DNA of 64,000 nucleotides from Heloderma charlesbogerti (lineage: Eukaryota > Chordata > Lepidosauria > Squamata > Helodermatidae), in assembly GCA_026122225.1 (NCBI GenBank), contig JANEZZ010002679.1:682001-746000 (forward strand). Reading direction: 5' to 3'. Numbering within the stretch: position 1 is the stretch's first letter; every line of letters begins with the position of its first letter. A program made the position numbers and the translations under genes. Positions 35,656 through 46,600 of the stretch are shown in pieces. The notes beneath the pieces were generated by a model that was not told where the DNA came from, ran no database searches, and saw only the letters and a list, made by a program, of their open reading frames with translations.

Positions 35656-37514
35656 TTTTTATGTTTTTATGTATTGTTTTTATTTAAATTGTGGTACACC
35701 ACCTTGGTGACATTTCTGGAAGGGTAAATATTATTGCCATCATGCCCATATTGTAACATATACAGTTTGTTTGTTAATTGTGGTGTTGTGATTATTTGGC
35801 CTTAATATGATATCTAGACTGACTTGAATTTCACCACTCTTAGGATTTAGGACAAATGAAACTGCATATAGCTTTGAATATTTGGGTGTGTGTCTGCATG
35901 ATAATCCCAGTGAAGGGAGGAACCCTCTTTGTTCCCAAGAGCAACAAAGAATTAAATACACCAAAACAACTATGATAATAGTGTTTCACTGATAACGTAG
36001 GACTAATGGTATTCAGTGTAATTTAGTCATTAATATGTATGAGCCCTTGTAAACTGAAGGGCAATGTCAAAATCTGGGATCCTACATCAAACCATATTTT
36101 GGGCTACCATTATTTCTTCAACAGGTTTCACACAGAGGGAGGCATCTTCCCTCTCCATACCTAAGAATTGTAACAGGCAAGCAGAATGAACTCACTATGA
36201 ATTATTCCACTTTCTCTGATATTGGAAACTTAGTCATTCCTCTCATTTCATGTAAAGAGGAAAAGTACCATAATGTTCAGGTCCTTGCCCAAGTATTTTG
36301 TGTTCGCAGGCTGAAGGGTACACTGGGATGCCCATCATAAGTCAACTGCAGAATGGCAAAAATACAAGTAGTCAAATGTAATTAACATTAAATCATTTTA
36401 GCAACATATACATTTTGCTAAAATAAGAGATCTGTGGCAAGTGCACATGAGGTTGTTCCCCAACCAGAAAATAAGTGCCATGTGCCCACCAATTTGTTCT
36501 GAAAGCAAGAAAAAAATCAGTGCTCGCCCCACCAGACAGGAAAACTAGAGCCAAACAAGTCCTACACTTCACAAGAAATGCCTCCTCCTCCAATCATTAT
36601 ATGCAAATGGAGGCAAACCAAACAGGATACCACTGATTCCCTTTTCTTGTCAATCATCCCAGTATCAGAAGGTGGGAACAATTGTTCTTACAGAGGCTAA
36701 GACTATCCTTTTTAAAACGAAAACTAAAAATTGGGGGCCCAGAATATGGGGGGGACGACTTTCTCCCAGAGCCCCTCATAATGATAGCACTGATAAAGCT
36801 CAGTGTTTTTTCACTGCATATGTAAACAGACAGCATCTCTGACAAATGTTGAAAAGACCTCAATGCAGGATACAGGATGGGTTCCCACTATAGACTGGGA
36901 ACTGACACATAATTACACCATAACAAGGTCAAACAACACATGACAATAAATATAAAGCAATTCTTTAAGCATCTAAGCCTTTAGTGCACCTTCAATGCCA
37001 GCTGCAATCTACTACAACACAAGAAATTTATCACTCACTGTTCACAAATAGTCTCAGCCTATGGTAGCCTTATTTCAAGCATATACCAGCTTCACATTAG
37101 CTGCAGTCCCAATGCAAACCTTTTCAGTAAGAATCACGTCATTATTGCCTTTTCATATCCTCTTTCCAAAAAACTTTAATAGAAACAAAACCCCATAGAC
37201 ACAAAACTCAGATTCCTAATGATCAACAGGCAGTTTTACAAATACAAGAAGACAAAGGCACTAATACTATTGGGTTGGATCCGGGATTGGCCCTCTCTTG
37301 ACAGAAGAGCTCTGCTCAAGGACATCTCCATCTTCCCCACAACAACTCACCCATACAGCAGGGGTTGCAGTGGGGGGAGGGGCAGGGAAGTCTGCTTCCA
37401 CCAGCCCAGTTGAAGGCACCTAAATCTAGTTCCAACCCGGTAAGTGTAGTGATAAAATGTCAAATCTTTCATTTTCAGATAAATACATATATTGTCAAAT
37501 GTAGTTCAAGAAGC

Positions 37515-37845
37515 CCTTCTCTATGTTGTTGTTGCTGTTCGGTCGTTAAGTCATGTCCGACTCTTCGTGACCCCATGGACCACAGCACGCCAGGCCCTCC
37601 TGTCCTCCGCTCTCTCCTGGAGTGTGCTCAAGTTCATATTCATTGCATCGGTGATGCTATCTAGCCATCTCATCCTCTGCCGTCCCCTTCTCCTTTTGCC
37701 TTCAATTTTTCCTAGCATCAGGGTCTTTTCCAGTGAGTTTTCTCTTCGCATTAGGTGGCCAAAATATTTCAGCTTCAGCTTCAGTATCTGTCCTTCCAAG
37801 GCACATTTATAAGACAGCTCAGTCAGCATTTCTGGCATTCAGCTA
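37515..37845 (-). mobile_element. BovB LINE 3' end, antisense
   Basis: A minus-strand open stretch from 37838 encodes the extreme C-terminus of BovB: LKLKLKYFGHLMRRENSLEK, TLMLGKIEGKRRRGRQRMRW and AVVHGVTKSRT. The 3' tail reads plus-strand TTGTTGTTGCTGTTCGGTCG. It covers the 3' coding end that the copy at 2410 has largely lost. Confidence 0.93.
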
Positions 37846-38202
37846 ATACCATATCTGCCTTCTTCTTCTTCTTTTTAAGATTACATTCAAAATCATTCAC
37901 TAAAGATGAGTCACAATAAAGGGTGAACCTATCACAAACCACATAAGCAAGGCTATGACAGTAAGTTAATGGAAGGGAGAACATGCTAGAGTTCACCACT
38001 CTGGCAAGTAATTGCCTGGTTATTTACCAGAAGTTACAAGTAATTTTAATTAAAGGCACACATTACATTACAAACTGTACTGACTAGTAAATGAACTACT
38101 GACAATGAATTGTCAGAAAATTAATGCAAACCACACCTGCTCATATAAAGGAACTACGATCATGTTAACTGCATTTGAATATACTATGATACACATTTAT
38201 AT

Positions 38203-38216
38203 CCACTAGGTGGCGG
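38203..38216 (+). promoter_or_regulatory. Perfect CTCF core motif
   Basis: CCACTAGGTGGCGG fits every position of the CTCF consensus CCASYAGRKGGCRS. It lies in non-repetitive sequence about 5.4 kb upstream of WBP4 exon 1, in forward orientation towards the promoter. Occupancy is not shown by sequence alone. Confidence 0.6.
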
Positions 38217-38641
38217 TCATTCAAACACCAAAGACATACGTGTGCACTCAGAACCAATGTAGATGTGACAAAACTACTATTTCTATACTCACCCATTTAT
38301 AAATAAAGCAAGGGGGTGTCTTCATTTAATAGTAAAAGTGCACGTAAGAAGGGCACTGAACTCACTCCCCTCTTTTCCCCAGACTGTTGCTCAAGGCACC
38401 TTTCCCCATTCCTGGTTCTGATGTTGGAAGTGAGTCATGAAAGGAGAAAAGTGGCCGAAGCAATGGATTGAAGAAGGAAAGTGTGCAAGAAGGGAGGGTT
38501 CAGAATCCCTCTTCTATTAACTTCTTTTATTGTTTAAGTAAGACACACACATCCCAGTCCTCACTTTGCAGATGAACAGGGCAAAAAAAGAAGAGAAAGC
38601 ATCTGCTACCGTCATGTCTAGTTTGGGCCTCAGACACTTAA

Positions 38642-38775
38642 GAGTGCAATCCTATGCATCTTTAGATAGAAAAAAGTCCTCACGCTCCCAGCATTCCTCC
38701 AGCCAACCATGCTGACCGGGGCATGCTGGGAATTTCAGAATTTTTGTACATCCAAACATGCATAGGATTGCATCC
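38642..38775. mobile_element. PIF/Harbinger-like palindromic MITE, about 134 bp
   Basis: The left end GAGTGCAATCCTATGCATC and right end CATAGGATTGCATCC pair, and the inner TTAGATAGAAAAAAGTCC matches the class. The flanks are TAA and TTA. Confidence 0.7.
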
Positions 38776-39540
38776 TTAGAACATTAAATAGACAGCATAT
38801 CCAACTGCTCTATTAAAAGGAAAATCACACAAATCAAACTGACTTCTCTCCATGGGGCTTTATGAGACAACATATACAGCCTTCTCTCTACAATGTTAAC
38901 TTTAGATTATCTCTTTTAATACATGATTTCTTTAACCTTTTAAAAATTGATTGTACCAGAAAAGCAACCTTGAGGTTAATTAACTAAAAAGTAGGCAATG
39001 AAGTTTTGCTGTATGGAAGACCTGCTTCAGGGTAGCTAATTTCAAACAGAAAGGGTTGTATCCAGTTGTGTACATCTTCCAGTGAAATGGATATGCAGGT
39101 GGAATGGACTCCCCTTCCCACCTGCAGCCCCCCACGTGTCTCCCAAATCTGCTTCAGAGGGTTGAAGGACTCTCCAGAGCAGATTTAGCAGAGCACAGGG
39201 GAGAAAATGGGGTTATCCCACTGGATTAGCAGAAGACTGCTTGATTGACAGTAGATGTAGTCCACATACATAACTAAAGTTCCAATATTTTTTTAGAATG
39301 CTTGCTCATAAGTAGCCCTTTTTGTGATTTCAACTATTAGGGCTGCAGCCTAATCTCCATCACCTCAGCATTTAACTGGAAATACTCAAAGACACAACTT
39401 TAGCTATGATACTATGATCACAAGACTTATGTCAGAGAAGACAGATATGTATATCAGCCTAACAGTCAAAAATCAACTACCAATTTCATTTTGTTTTATC
39501 CATGGCTGTATAAAGAAAAGTATACATGTTGAAGTCAACA

Positions 39541-39627
39541 ATGCAATACTATGCATACCTACTCAGAAATAAGGGCTTTTGTGTTCAATAAGCTTACTCT
39601 CTTGTATGTGTATATAGGATTGCACCC
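39541..39627. mobile_element. PIF/Harbinger-like MITE, 90-bp class, left end decayed
   Basis: The right end ATAGGATTGCACCC is followed by TAA. The left end TGCAATACTATGCATACC and interior TACTCAGAAATAAG match the class. Confidence 0.6.
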
Positions 39628-39689
39628 TAAATTTCTTTGGCATTACAAGTATACATTTCCATTTTAAAAGGTAATTTCTAGCCAACCCA

Positions 39690-39835
39690 GTGTCCGCTTT
39701 GTTCTCCTGGGTCTCTGATCAAGCCAGACTATTGCACTGTTATCTTGCTTGTGGGCTCCCTATAGATTGGCCACTATGAAAACAGAATGTTGGACTAGAT
39801 ATGTCTTTGGTCAGGGCTCTCCTTAAATTACTGTA
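39690..39835 (+). mobile_element. CR1-type LINE 3'-end fragment
   Basis: CTATGAAAACAGAATGTTGG and ACTAGATATGTCTTTGGTC match the common reptile CR1 3' phrase. No coding remains. Confidence 0.5.
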
Positions 39836-40690
39836 CTCACATAATTCCTTCACCAGTAACAAAACCAGCTTCCAAATAGGGGAATAAACATACTCACCTA
39901 TGCAGAATAAGGATAAGAGAATAGAGATTCTTATTTTTAGAATCCCTGTTACACAGAGGGTCTGAACTACTTGCAAAACATTGTGTATCACTCATCTGAT
40001 TACCCCAACCTAACCTCTATTCTAAGATGAGAGAAAAGCTGGAGCTGCAGAGAAGAGAGCAAATGAATAGAAGACATGATTAGATACCTGAGCAGATTGT
40101 ATTTCACATATTTTTAATTCTCCCGCCCTCCTCAATGTTGTCATACTGCAATCATAAAACTTCTGAATTCATACCAGTATTAATTTGTACAGGGCACATT
40201 TTTCTATTTATGCTGCTAAATATTGGATTGGGATGTATTAGATTTGCTTTACACATTTCCTGTGACGCCCACTGCTATGGCATAGTGGCTTAGAGTACAA
40301 GCTGTATGCACCTACCTTACAAAACTGTTGTAAGAATTAGGGTAATTCTGTATATAAAGTACGTGAAGTACTAATGATACTTATCCATATTAGTATAGTA
40401 TTTGATAAACAAAATATCACATCTGCATAGGAAAGCAAGGAAGTTGAGAAATTTGTTATGGAATTCCCTAGGGAAGCAGGACAAGAATTGTGTCAGAGAG
40501 AGAAGAATGCTGATGTGGAAATAGGGAACAGCGAAGAGAAGAAATCTGGATCCTTGAGGCAATGCAGATTTCTCCCTACCCACCACCATGGGCAGAGGCA
40601 CTAACACACCAGACCCTGGTATCATGTTTTGTTGTGATACTATTTGCCCATGCTCTAATGAAGATCCATCATATTCACTGTCCTCAATAC

Positions 40691-40805
40691 ATCTGACAAA
40701 GCGGGCTCATGCATATGAAAGCTCATGGCACAACAATGTAGTTAAGCTTTAAAGGTGCTAAAACACTACTTTGATTTTGCTGCAGACTAACATGGCTACT
40801 CTAGA
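40691..40805 (+). repeat. Interspersed repeat with hammerhead-like core
   Basis: The segment starts ATCTGACAAAGCGGGC and ATATGAAAGCTCATGG and ends GCAGACTAACATGGCTACTC. It matches a very common reptile repeat whose better copies, as I recall them, read CTGATGA, a short stem-loop, GAAA, then GC-TTAT-GC. That order is the catalytic core order of a hammerhead ribozyme. This copy has a decayed box (CTGACAA for CTGANGA) and a weakened stem II. The family is not certain. Confidence 0.45.
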
Positions 40806-41394
40806 ATTAAAAAACAACAGGGTGACTGGGGTGGCCAACCATTAGAAGGGACAGGAGCACAGAACTCAGGTAGTTTGGTGGTTACTGAAGTGGCAAACCA
40901 ATATCTGGGCTGTACCATTTATTTTGGAATGCAGGCAAGGACTCAAGCAACTGAATGTTCCTCTAAGCAAAGCTTCACCCACGTAGACAACTATTATGTC
41001 AGGGAGATGCAATGTTAGTTTTCTGCATGCAGAGAATTTTATTTTTTGTATGGAGAAGAATTCACTATGCAAGTCCCCAACAGCAGTCTGAAGTGTTAAG
41101 AGCCCAGAGCCAGGTTTACTACCTCAGTGACAGCTAGGTCTCTGTTCCTATTAAGGAGCTCCTCATCTTTCATAAGGTTCTTTGTTTCCCTCTGCAACCA
41201 GTGACTATCATGCCCTTCCCCTCTCTATGCACTTCAAGATGGCCTAAAGCACCCAGACTTGCCTTGTGTTCAACTACCGAAGTTCCCTTTAAGAGCCCCT
41301 TGTGACCTTTTTGTTTTTTCACAACACTCCCCTGTTTTTCCTATAAAAGCTCCTATTGCTTCCCCAATGGTAGTTAATCAATCATGCTGTGGGC

Positions 41395-41620
41395 TGGGCT
41401 GGCCCATTCCCAGCCACTCTGGGGCAGGGGGTGTATACCATCGCAGCTGGAATGCTGGGCATGCAGAAGGTCCCAAGTTCAATCCATGACATTTCCAGGT
41501 AGGGCTGGGAAAGGACACCGAACTGAAACCCTGGAGAGCAACTGCCAGCCAGCAAAGACAATACTGAGCTAGATGGATCAATGAGCTGACTCAACAGAAA
41601 GCAGTTTCTTATGTTCCTTT
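41395..41620 (+). mobile_element. tRNA-derived SINE with CR1-type tail
   Basis: It contains CAGCTGGAATGCTGGGCATG, AGAAGGTCCCAAGTTCAATC (box B-like), CCTGGAGAGCAACTGCCAGC, then CAATACTGAGCTAGATGGA, ATGAGCTGACTCA and CAGTTTCTTATGTTCCTT. The 3' part resembles the 3' ends of the CR1-type LINEs in this window, as expected of a SINE that borrows LINE machinery. Confidence 0.75.
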
Positions 41621-41767
41621 TCATGTATATGTTCCATTCACATACAGAGCAGAAAGTGGAGTCTGACTTTAACAATAAAATAAAGGGGTACTAAACCCTC
41701 CTCCCCTCAATCAGCTCCAGACATGTTTCTGTTTTCTCTGTACACTTTCAGTTTTGGAGATAGGAAC

Positions 41768-41781
41768 GGGGGGGGGGGGGG
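41768..41781. repeat. Poly(G) tract (14 G)
   Basis: An uninterrupted G run on the plus strand. It is a possible G-quadruplex former and prone to sequencing length error. Confidence 0.9.
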
Positions 41782-42359
41782 AGAACCAGCTGGAGCAATA
41801 GATTATGGAAAGGGTCCAGAATCGCTTTCCCACACTTGCCTTTCACTTCTGAAGTAACACCACATCCTCCAATTTACACATGAACAAGCGGTCCTGTTGC
41901 ATCTAGTTTGGCCCTGAGTGCTAACCCAGGAGGAACACATCTGAAAATAGATCTAAGGGTATTGAAAGAGAGTTGGACAATGTTATGGTGAGAGCAAAGC
42001 CTGATCTACACATAGCACTAGAATAAGCTAGTATGGCAGAATTTTATTTAAGAAATTTATATATCATCATCAGAAGAGATGGTCCTACAGCAGTTTACAA
42101 CAGAAGCCATAAAATACAATCAACATAAACATGGACGGTACCATTTGAAAGACTGGGGATGGAATACTATTTCTGAATGCTCCCCTAAATAAATTAAAAA
42201 ACGAAGAGGAGAATGCAAAGCTGCTGCATTAGAAGTTCACTCCCAGATGTGCTAACTTTTTTTGGGGGGGGGGCTGCAGGGAGAATTTAAATATATATAA
42301 GGAAGCAGAAAGTAGATTCTTTCCATAATAAGAGATCCATAAATGGATCTCTCATAGTA

Positions 42360-42722
42360 CTAGAACCCACAGGCATTAAATGGAGCGGAATGGTGGGAGA
42401 TTCAGGCCAAACAAAAGTACTTTGTTACACAGCACACAGTCAAACCATGGAATTCATTTTCACAAAACGTTGTGATGGTCACCAACCTGAATGGCTTTAA
42501 AGGGGGATTAGCCAAATTCATGGAGGAAATGGCTACTAGTCATGATGGCTAGACAGTATGCCTCCAAACAGCAGCTACTGGGCACAGAAGTGAGAAGCTG
42601 CTGTTGCGCTCATGTCCTGTTTATGGGCTTCCCAGAGGCATCTGGTTGTCCGCTAGGGGTACAGCATGCTGGACTAGGCCTTTGGTTTGATCCAGCATGG
42701 CTCTTTTTATGTTCTTATCAGA
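42360..42722 (+). mobile_element. CR1-type LINE, 3' end
   Basis: It contains AATGGCTTTAAAGGGGGATT, AAATTCATGGAGGAAATGGC, CTCATGTCCTGTTTATGGGC and the terminal TGATCCAGCATGGCTCTTTT plus TATGTTCTTATCA. Same family and tail as the element at 61437-62245. Confidence 0.85.
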
Positions 42723-43427
42723 ACTGAAAAGCGGCATCTCTCCCCACACCTATCACTGCAATTTGAAGGGGCTACGGTTGAATCCACTCGACCTCCTCGT
42801 TCTCCTGCATGTGTAGAAACCAGGCCAAAGACCTTGTAACTGGTGGTGGTGGAGGAAAGGGAGAAGAGAAGCGAGCAACGCGTGTCAGGAGGGCACACCA
42901 CAGAGAGGGAATTCTGAGCGGCTGCCGGCGGGCCAGCGGGAGGCTGATGGCTGTGAAGGGACCTGAGGGGGAGGCTGCAGCGAAGTTTGAGGCGGAAGCT
43001 GGAGAGCGGCGGTAATGGGTTCTGCGAGGGAGAGCCTCCTGAGGCTGAAAGGGGGCGTCTTGGGAGGGGTTACGGGCTCTCTAGTTCGGAGAAGGGTGGG
43101 GCAGTCTGGAGGTGAGCGAAACTGAGGCAAGAGGAGCTCTGAAGGCTTTCCAAAAAGAGCGAAAAATCTGCGGAGCGATGAGGCAAAAGGGCGGAAAAGA
43201 AAACGAGAAATCCGGGCGCAAAAACCAACCTCACTGACCGTCCATCAGTACGCGCGTCCTGCCTCAACGTCGAACAGGGAATCCCCCAGCCCTGAGCTAG
43301 AGAAGGCTACGGACTTCGGCGCTTCCTCAGAAACCGAAACTAACTCGCCTCTTTTTCTGAAGGGGAGCCCACCGGGGTGGGACTCGAACCCGCGGCTGAT
43401 AAGAGCTCGCCCACAACTTTACTCACC

Positions 43428-43520
43428 GAGTTCTTCTTTCCCCTCCGAGCAGCGCTCGTACTCCCCCTCCTTCCTATTTCGCGCGAGCTGCCGTCCTCGC
43501 GGGGAGGGCGAGCGAGACCG
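43428..43520 (-). other. Candidate minus-strand first exon (ELF1 5' UTR?)
   Basis: On the minus strand, GAAGAACTCG is followed by GTGAGT (plus strand ACTCAC at 43421-43426), a strong donor facing away from WBP4 inside the CpG island. The exon's upstream boundary is not determinable. The assignment to ELF1 is inferred from conserved divergent gene order in vertebrates; no ELF1 coding exon lies in the window. Confidence 0.25.
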
Positions 43521-43639
43521 CGAATGGTATTGGGCCACCTCGGCTCCCGTAGCCGCTCGTCGCGTCTTGAGGCGATAAAGAGGCGCTTCCTCCCCTCGCC
43601 TCGCCTGCTTCCTCCGGGGTGGTTCGAAAAAGGGTTCCG

Positions 43640-43691
43640 GCGGGCTCGGATTGGAGAGTCCGGAAAGTGGCGGCAAGAGGAGGAGAGAAAT
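43640..43691 (+). CDS. WBP4: WBP4 exon 1 (5' UTR end plus A-T of the start codon)
   Basis: The exon ends ...GGAGAGAAAT before donor GTAAGTGC. Only A and T (43690-43691) of the ATG are in this exon; the G is the first base of exon 2. The 5' limit is not visible, and 43640 is a nominal value. An ATG at about 43524 opens a frame that runs into the exon 2 region out of frame with WBP4. If transcription starts upstream of it, that would be an overlapping upstream ORF. Confidence 0.85.
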
Positions 43692-46600
43692 GTAAGTGCT
43701 CGTTAGAGCGGGGGAAAGGCTGAGGCGAGTGTGAGAGGGAAAGGCGGGATTCGGGGCAGTTCCCACCATCTTCCTTTCCCAGCCCGGGAGTCAGGCTCTC
43801 CTGTGAGGGGTCCGCCGTCCAGGTGAGCTCGCTTCCCTCAGAACCGCTGTGCTCCGAGTCTTCCTACCCCACGGTAGTAACTCAGTATTGTTCAACGGGC
43901 TGCCTCAACACACGCGTATTCCTGTGCAGTTGCTGATTTTGCACGTGTGTACGAACCGTCACGGTATAACACGTCATACAGTCTTCCCCAACCTGGAGCC
44001 ATCTAGATGTCTGGGGCTTCAATTTCCATCCGCCCCGACCTGCATGGCCGATCGTCAGGAATGCTAAGAGCTATAGTTCAAAACATCTGGAGGGCACCAA
44101 GTTGCAGAAGGCGGCATTCACAACCTAAAACTGCCATGTTGCTTCGAACACAAAGTGTTTTCCAAGTGGATCTGTTTACATCCTCTGCTTGCCATCTAAT
44201 GTAGGAAAATTAAGGGGTGTGTAGTATGCACAGGTGGTCCATACTATATATGCAAGGAGTTCCAGGATGACTAGGCTACATGGGTGCCTCACTGATGAGA
44301 GGTTGTACAGGTCACGCTCTTTTTGCAAGCCTGTAAGTTTTGAAAGTGAAAATGGGGTCACCAGTAATGGTTATGGCAAGATCCAGCTGCTTTCAGACAC
44401 AGGGACCATAGAACTAACAATCAGGAGGCACTGGAGCTATCACGTCTTTTTTTCCCTAACAGATTTTTCATGGTAAGAAAATAGACAGAAGTGGTGGGAA
44501 AAAATGGAAGGATTATGAGTGGAAGATGAAGTTGTAAAATGTGGATGAGGCAGGGCAATGGCCAATAAAGCCTCATCTGGAAGCACCCCAATAGAAAACT
44601 TCCATACAGAAATACTAAAATAATACAATTGTAATACAATTTTATAGTAATACAGATAACACAATTGCCAGCCCAGGTCACAAAGTAGTGTGCAAGCTTT
44701 TGAGCATGTAGGGTCAAAAAAAGTGTGTGTGTGTGGGGGGGGGGAAGATGGGCATAACGGAAGCCCCATATGTAGTTTTCAAGGCTTAAGCAAGCTTTAA
44801 ATAATTAGAATGGATGAGGTGCTTTGCAAACATAATTAGATTTAATCAGGGAGATTTCAAAAGTTTTGAGGCTATTTAAGAGGAATTTGAGTGTTTGTGT
44901 TTTTACTTGATGAATCCAAGTCTGCCTGTACCTAAAATATACTCTTTGGCCTGGTTCATGCACAATGACAACCCAGAGTATGGGTTGTTGAATCGTGGGT
45001 TGTTACGTGCAAACCCTGCACTTTGGATTAACTGGGATGTCGCCTACAAACAACTTGGGAAGAGAAGCCATGGTTTCTTGTTGGTTTTGAACTGTAGGTT
45101 GTTCGTGGTTAACAACTCATAGTTAAACCATAGTGCAGTGTTCACATATAATGATAACCCACATTTCAGCGACAACCCATATTCAACATATATCCTGGGT
45201 TGTTACGTGTGAACCAGGTCAAAAGCTTTGACCCTCGTATATTAGGCCTAAAATTTACTACAAAGGTTTTAGAAATACAATATGATGTCCAATTGAAACT
45301 TAATTTGGGGCAACAACACAAACTTCATACAAAACATGTCATGAAATGAACCGTGTTAGACATAGAGCATTAAATGATGAATAGTTTGGTGTATAAGCCA
45401 GGTTTCTGTAACACTTTAATCTTGAGAATATGGAAATTTTAGAATCTAAAATGGCTGCCAAAATCACTGCAGCAGTTTAAATATTTTTGCTTGAAAGCAA
45501 TCTGTACATGTTTGTAGCAAGTTTTTGCATACCCACAACATACTTCCAGTTTTTCCTGTTCCTGGATCAATTATATCAAAATGTCAAGGAAATAGCTGTT
45601 TGACGTCTGTAAAATGGTATGGAATCATACCAATATCTTTAACATGCCAATATAGAAGCAGATATAAAAACAACTGGAAGTTATAAAGAGTTGTTCTGGG
45701 TTACTGTCTTTAATTCTACACTGCTTATTTCTTGTTCTTATTAGGAAATAATGTATAATTTCAGTTATCACTGAAATGTAGTGATTTTAGCAGCCATACC
45801 TGGAGTGATTCTGGGACAAAGGGCTGCTTAAACCAAGGAAGAGACTTTTGACCATCCTGACATAGTTATGGATGGATAAGAGGGAAAGAGATGGTAATGT
45901 TCTCACTGGACACAATAAACAAAAATTGACTTTTATCTGTAAAAAAAGAATTATTAAATATGTGATTAGTATTAAAACTTGGAACTATTTACACAGTGTA
46001 GAAGTTTTTGACATTGCCCAATAATTATTATATCAGCTATCTGTTGTGCTTAATGAGAAACCTTCTCTGCTTATTGTAGTGCCAGTTTGTTTCAAATACA
46101 TTTTAATATATCCCATTCTCTGTATGATAGTTTGAAAACATTTCAAACTTCAAGAGAAATGGTGTTGTGAATAACATTTTGGGTTTGAAAAATCATGTTC
46201 GAACCCTTAGTTTTTGGGTAGATATGGGCACATCCCTCTTTTTTTAGCCTCAGACTTAATTGTAAGGATAAATAACATGTCTATGTATGTAAATGGCCAT
46301 GCACACCAAAAAGTGGTGTAAAATAATTATTAAAATGTTTAGGCTATTGTCTATTATTGTTGATTGTGCTTTATGGTATACTTCGAGATCCTCTGAATCA
46401 TAGCTGTGTCACATAAAACACAGGAGTCATGTTTGTTGCTATATCTAGTTGAGGAAGAGAAATCCTTGGCATTGGAACAAATTACTCCATGAGAAGACTG
46501 GTTTTAGTGTAAGTTGCTAGCTCTTGCAAAACTGCATTTCATTTCCAAATGTGCAGACCTGCTCTTTCCCATTTCTCTTTTGTAGGGCCGATTACTGGAA

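Larger units (their letters stand above)
42860..43860. promoter_or_regulatory. CpG island, probable bidirectional WBP4/ELF1 promoter
   Basis: This is the only CpG-dense stretch in the window, in strong contrast to its AT-rich flanks. There is no TATA box near the WBP4 start. Inverted CCAAT boxes (ATTGG) lie at 43529-43533 and 43650-43654. WBP4 exon 1 with its donor lies inside (+ strand). A minus-strand donor candidate lies at 43421-43427. An additional plus-strand donor (CCAG/GTGAGC, junction 43822/43823) could serve an alternative first exon. In mammals WBP4 and ELF1 are adjacent and divergent, which supports a shared promoter; transcription start sites are not visible. Confidence 0.7.
43692..46585 (+). 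other. WBP4 intron 1
   Basis: 2,894 bp, donor GTAAGT, acceptor TTTCTCTTTTGTAG. It contains palindromic MITEs at 43981-44112 and 44947-45225, a (TG)n/poly(G) run at about 44723-44743, and otherwise AT-rich unique DNA. No further exon is evident. Confidence 0.9.

Noticed and set aside
1..42800. Coding exons of ELF1 on the minus strand
   Set aside because: I looked for the conserved N-terminal coding start and for the ETS domain and found neither; any ELF1 coding exons must lie left of the window.
43822..43830. Alternative WBP4 first exon ending CCAG/GTGAGC
   Set aside because: A donor is present, but joining it to exon 2 does not give the ATG that AT|G at 43691 gives. It could only be non-coding or use a later start, so I did not annotate it as coding.
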